This document shows positions 63,575 through 64,000 of a DNA stretch of 64,000 nt, piece by piece. A program made the position numbers and the translations under genes. The notes below the pieces were generated by a model. It was given only the letters and a program-made list of their open reading frames with translations. It ran no database searches and was not told the origin of the DNA. This DNA comes from Neurospora crassa OR74A (Eukaryota; Ascomycota; Sordariomycetes; Sordariales; Sordariaceae), in contig NC_026501.1 of assembly GCF_000182925.2 (NCBI RefSeq), positions 4,319,917 through 4,383,916 of the forward strand. Direction: 5' to 3'. Within the stretch, counting starts at the first letter, position 1. Every line of letters starts with the position of its first letter.

Positions 63575-64000
63575 TTTGAGACTTAGACGCGGAGGCTGCC
63601 TGCTGTAAGACGACGATGTCAGCCAGCGGTACGCGTCATTTACGAATCACTACTTGGGGCGATGGAAAGAGGCCACTCTTGCGACCCGGAATCATCAGAG
63701 AAATCCGGTATCGGGGTAGCGGACGACCCTCAATGATGATTGTCGCATTGGCTCGCGTGTAAGTGATGGAGGCAAGGCTGTGGATGATGAGGCGGACGGC
63801 GACGGCGATTGCAGTCGCGTGTGGGCGCCCTGAGGGCACGGGAGAGCAGGCCATGGTCTAGGGCAGCTGTAGAGGCGATATTCATCAAGAATCGACGGTC
63901 TGGCGACCTCTACAAGCTGGTAGACGATGGATATCAAGGGCGACGAGGCCCGCTTCGATGGGCGAAATGATGGGGAAAATGCAAGGCGAATACGCAGGGC
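63575..64000. other. chd1 promoter and 5' flank
   Basis: 426 bp upstream of the chd1 ATG. Two overlapping minus-strand frames (63636-63854, 63695-63937) are open but lack domains; probably 5' UTR or promoter. The window ends before any neighbour. Confidence 0.5.

Overview
Filamentous-ascomycete nuclear DNA, most probably Neurospora crassa linkage group I. Evidence: short fungal introns with CTRAC-type branch sites, long AT-rich blocks damaged by repeat-induced point mutation (RIP), and, between a sirtuin gene and CHD1, a 794-bp tandem duplication in which each copy carries a degenerate 5S rRNA gene. From memory this matches the classic Neurospora zeta-eta (psi-63) methylated locus; the species call is inference from that match and from the sirtuin/CHD1 neighbours.

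Layout. (1) 1-14,060: RIP-degraded LTR retrotransposons on the + strand. At least two Ty3/Gypsy elements with chromodomains (chromoviruses), another Gypsy pol, a solo LTR-like sequence, tandem repeats and a Ty1/Copia element, with three 100-N assembly gaps. (2) 14,060-16,260: an undamaged island with one small two-exon gene for a 59-residue cysteine-tailed protein. (3) 16,265-35,085: a second RIP block of almost 19 kb, with several tandem repeats, dispersed palindromes and one N gap; no family could be named. (4) 35,086-64,000: ordinary gene-rich DNA.

Genes in the euchromatic part, with exons worked out by hand: a GT34 mannosyltransferase of the Mnn10 type (+), a 492-residue coiled-coil protein of unknown family (-), a DUF3500 protein (-), Mediator subunit 16 (-, five exons), an Hst3/Hst4-class sirtuin (+), and the chromatin remodeller CHD1 (-, five exons). 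Three of the six (Med16, sirtuin, CHD1) act on transcription or chromatin, but nothing shows they are co-regulated; Med16 and the sirtuin are divergent across 2.2 kb, and the sirtuin and CHD1 converge on the zeta-eta repeat.

I did not find a convincing new defence or genetic system. The best second looks are the zeta-eta repeat, the small cysteine-tailed gene between two heterochromatic blocks, the strand-asymmetric RIP, a 190-bp cluster of five inverted repeats, and coding-like repeats in the unnamed 19-kb block.
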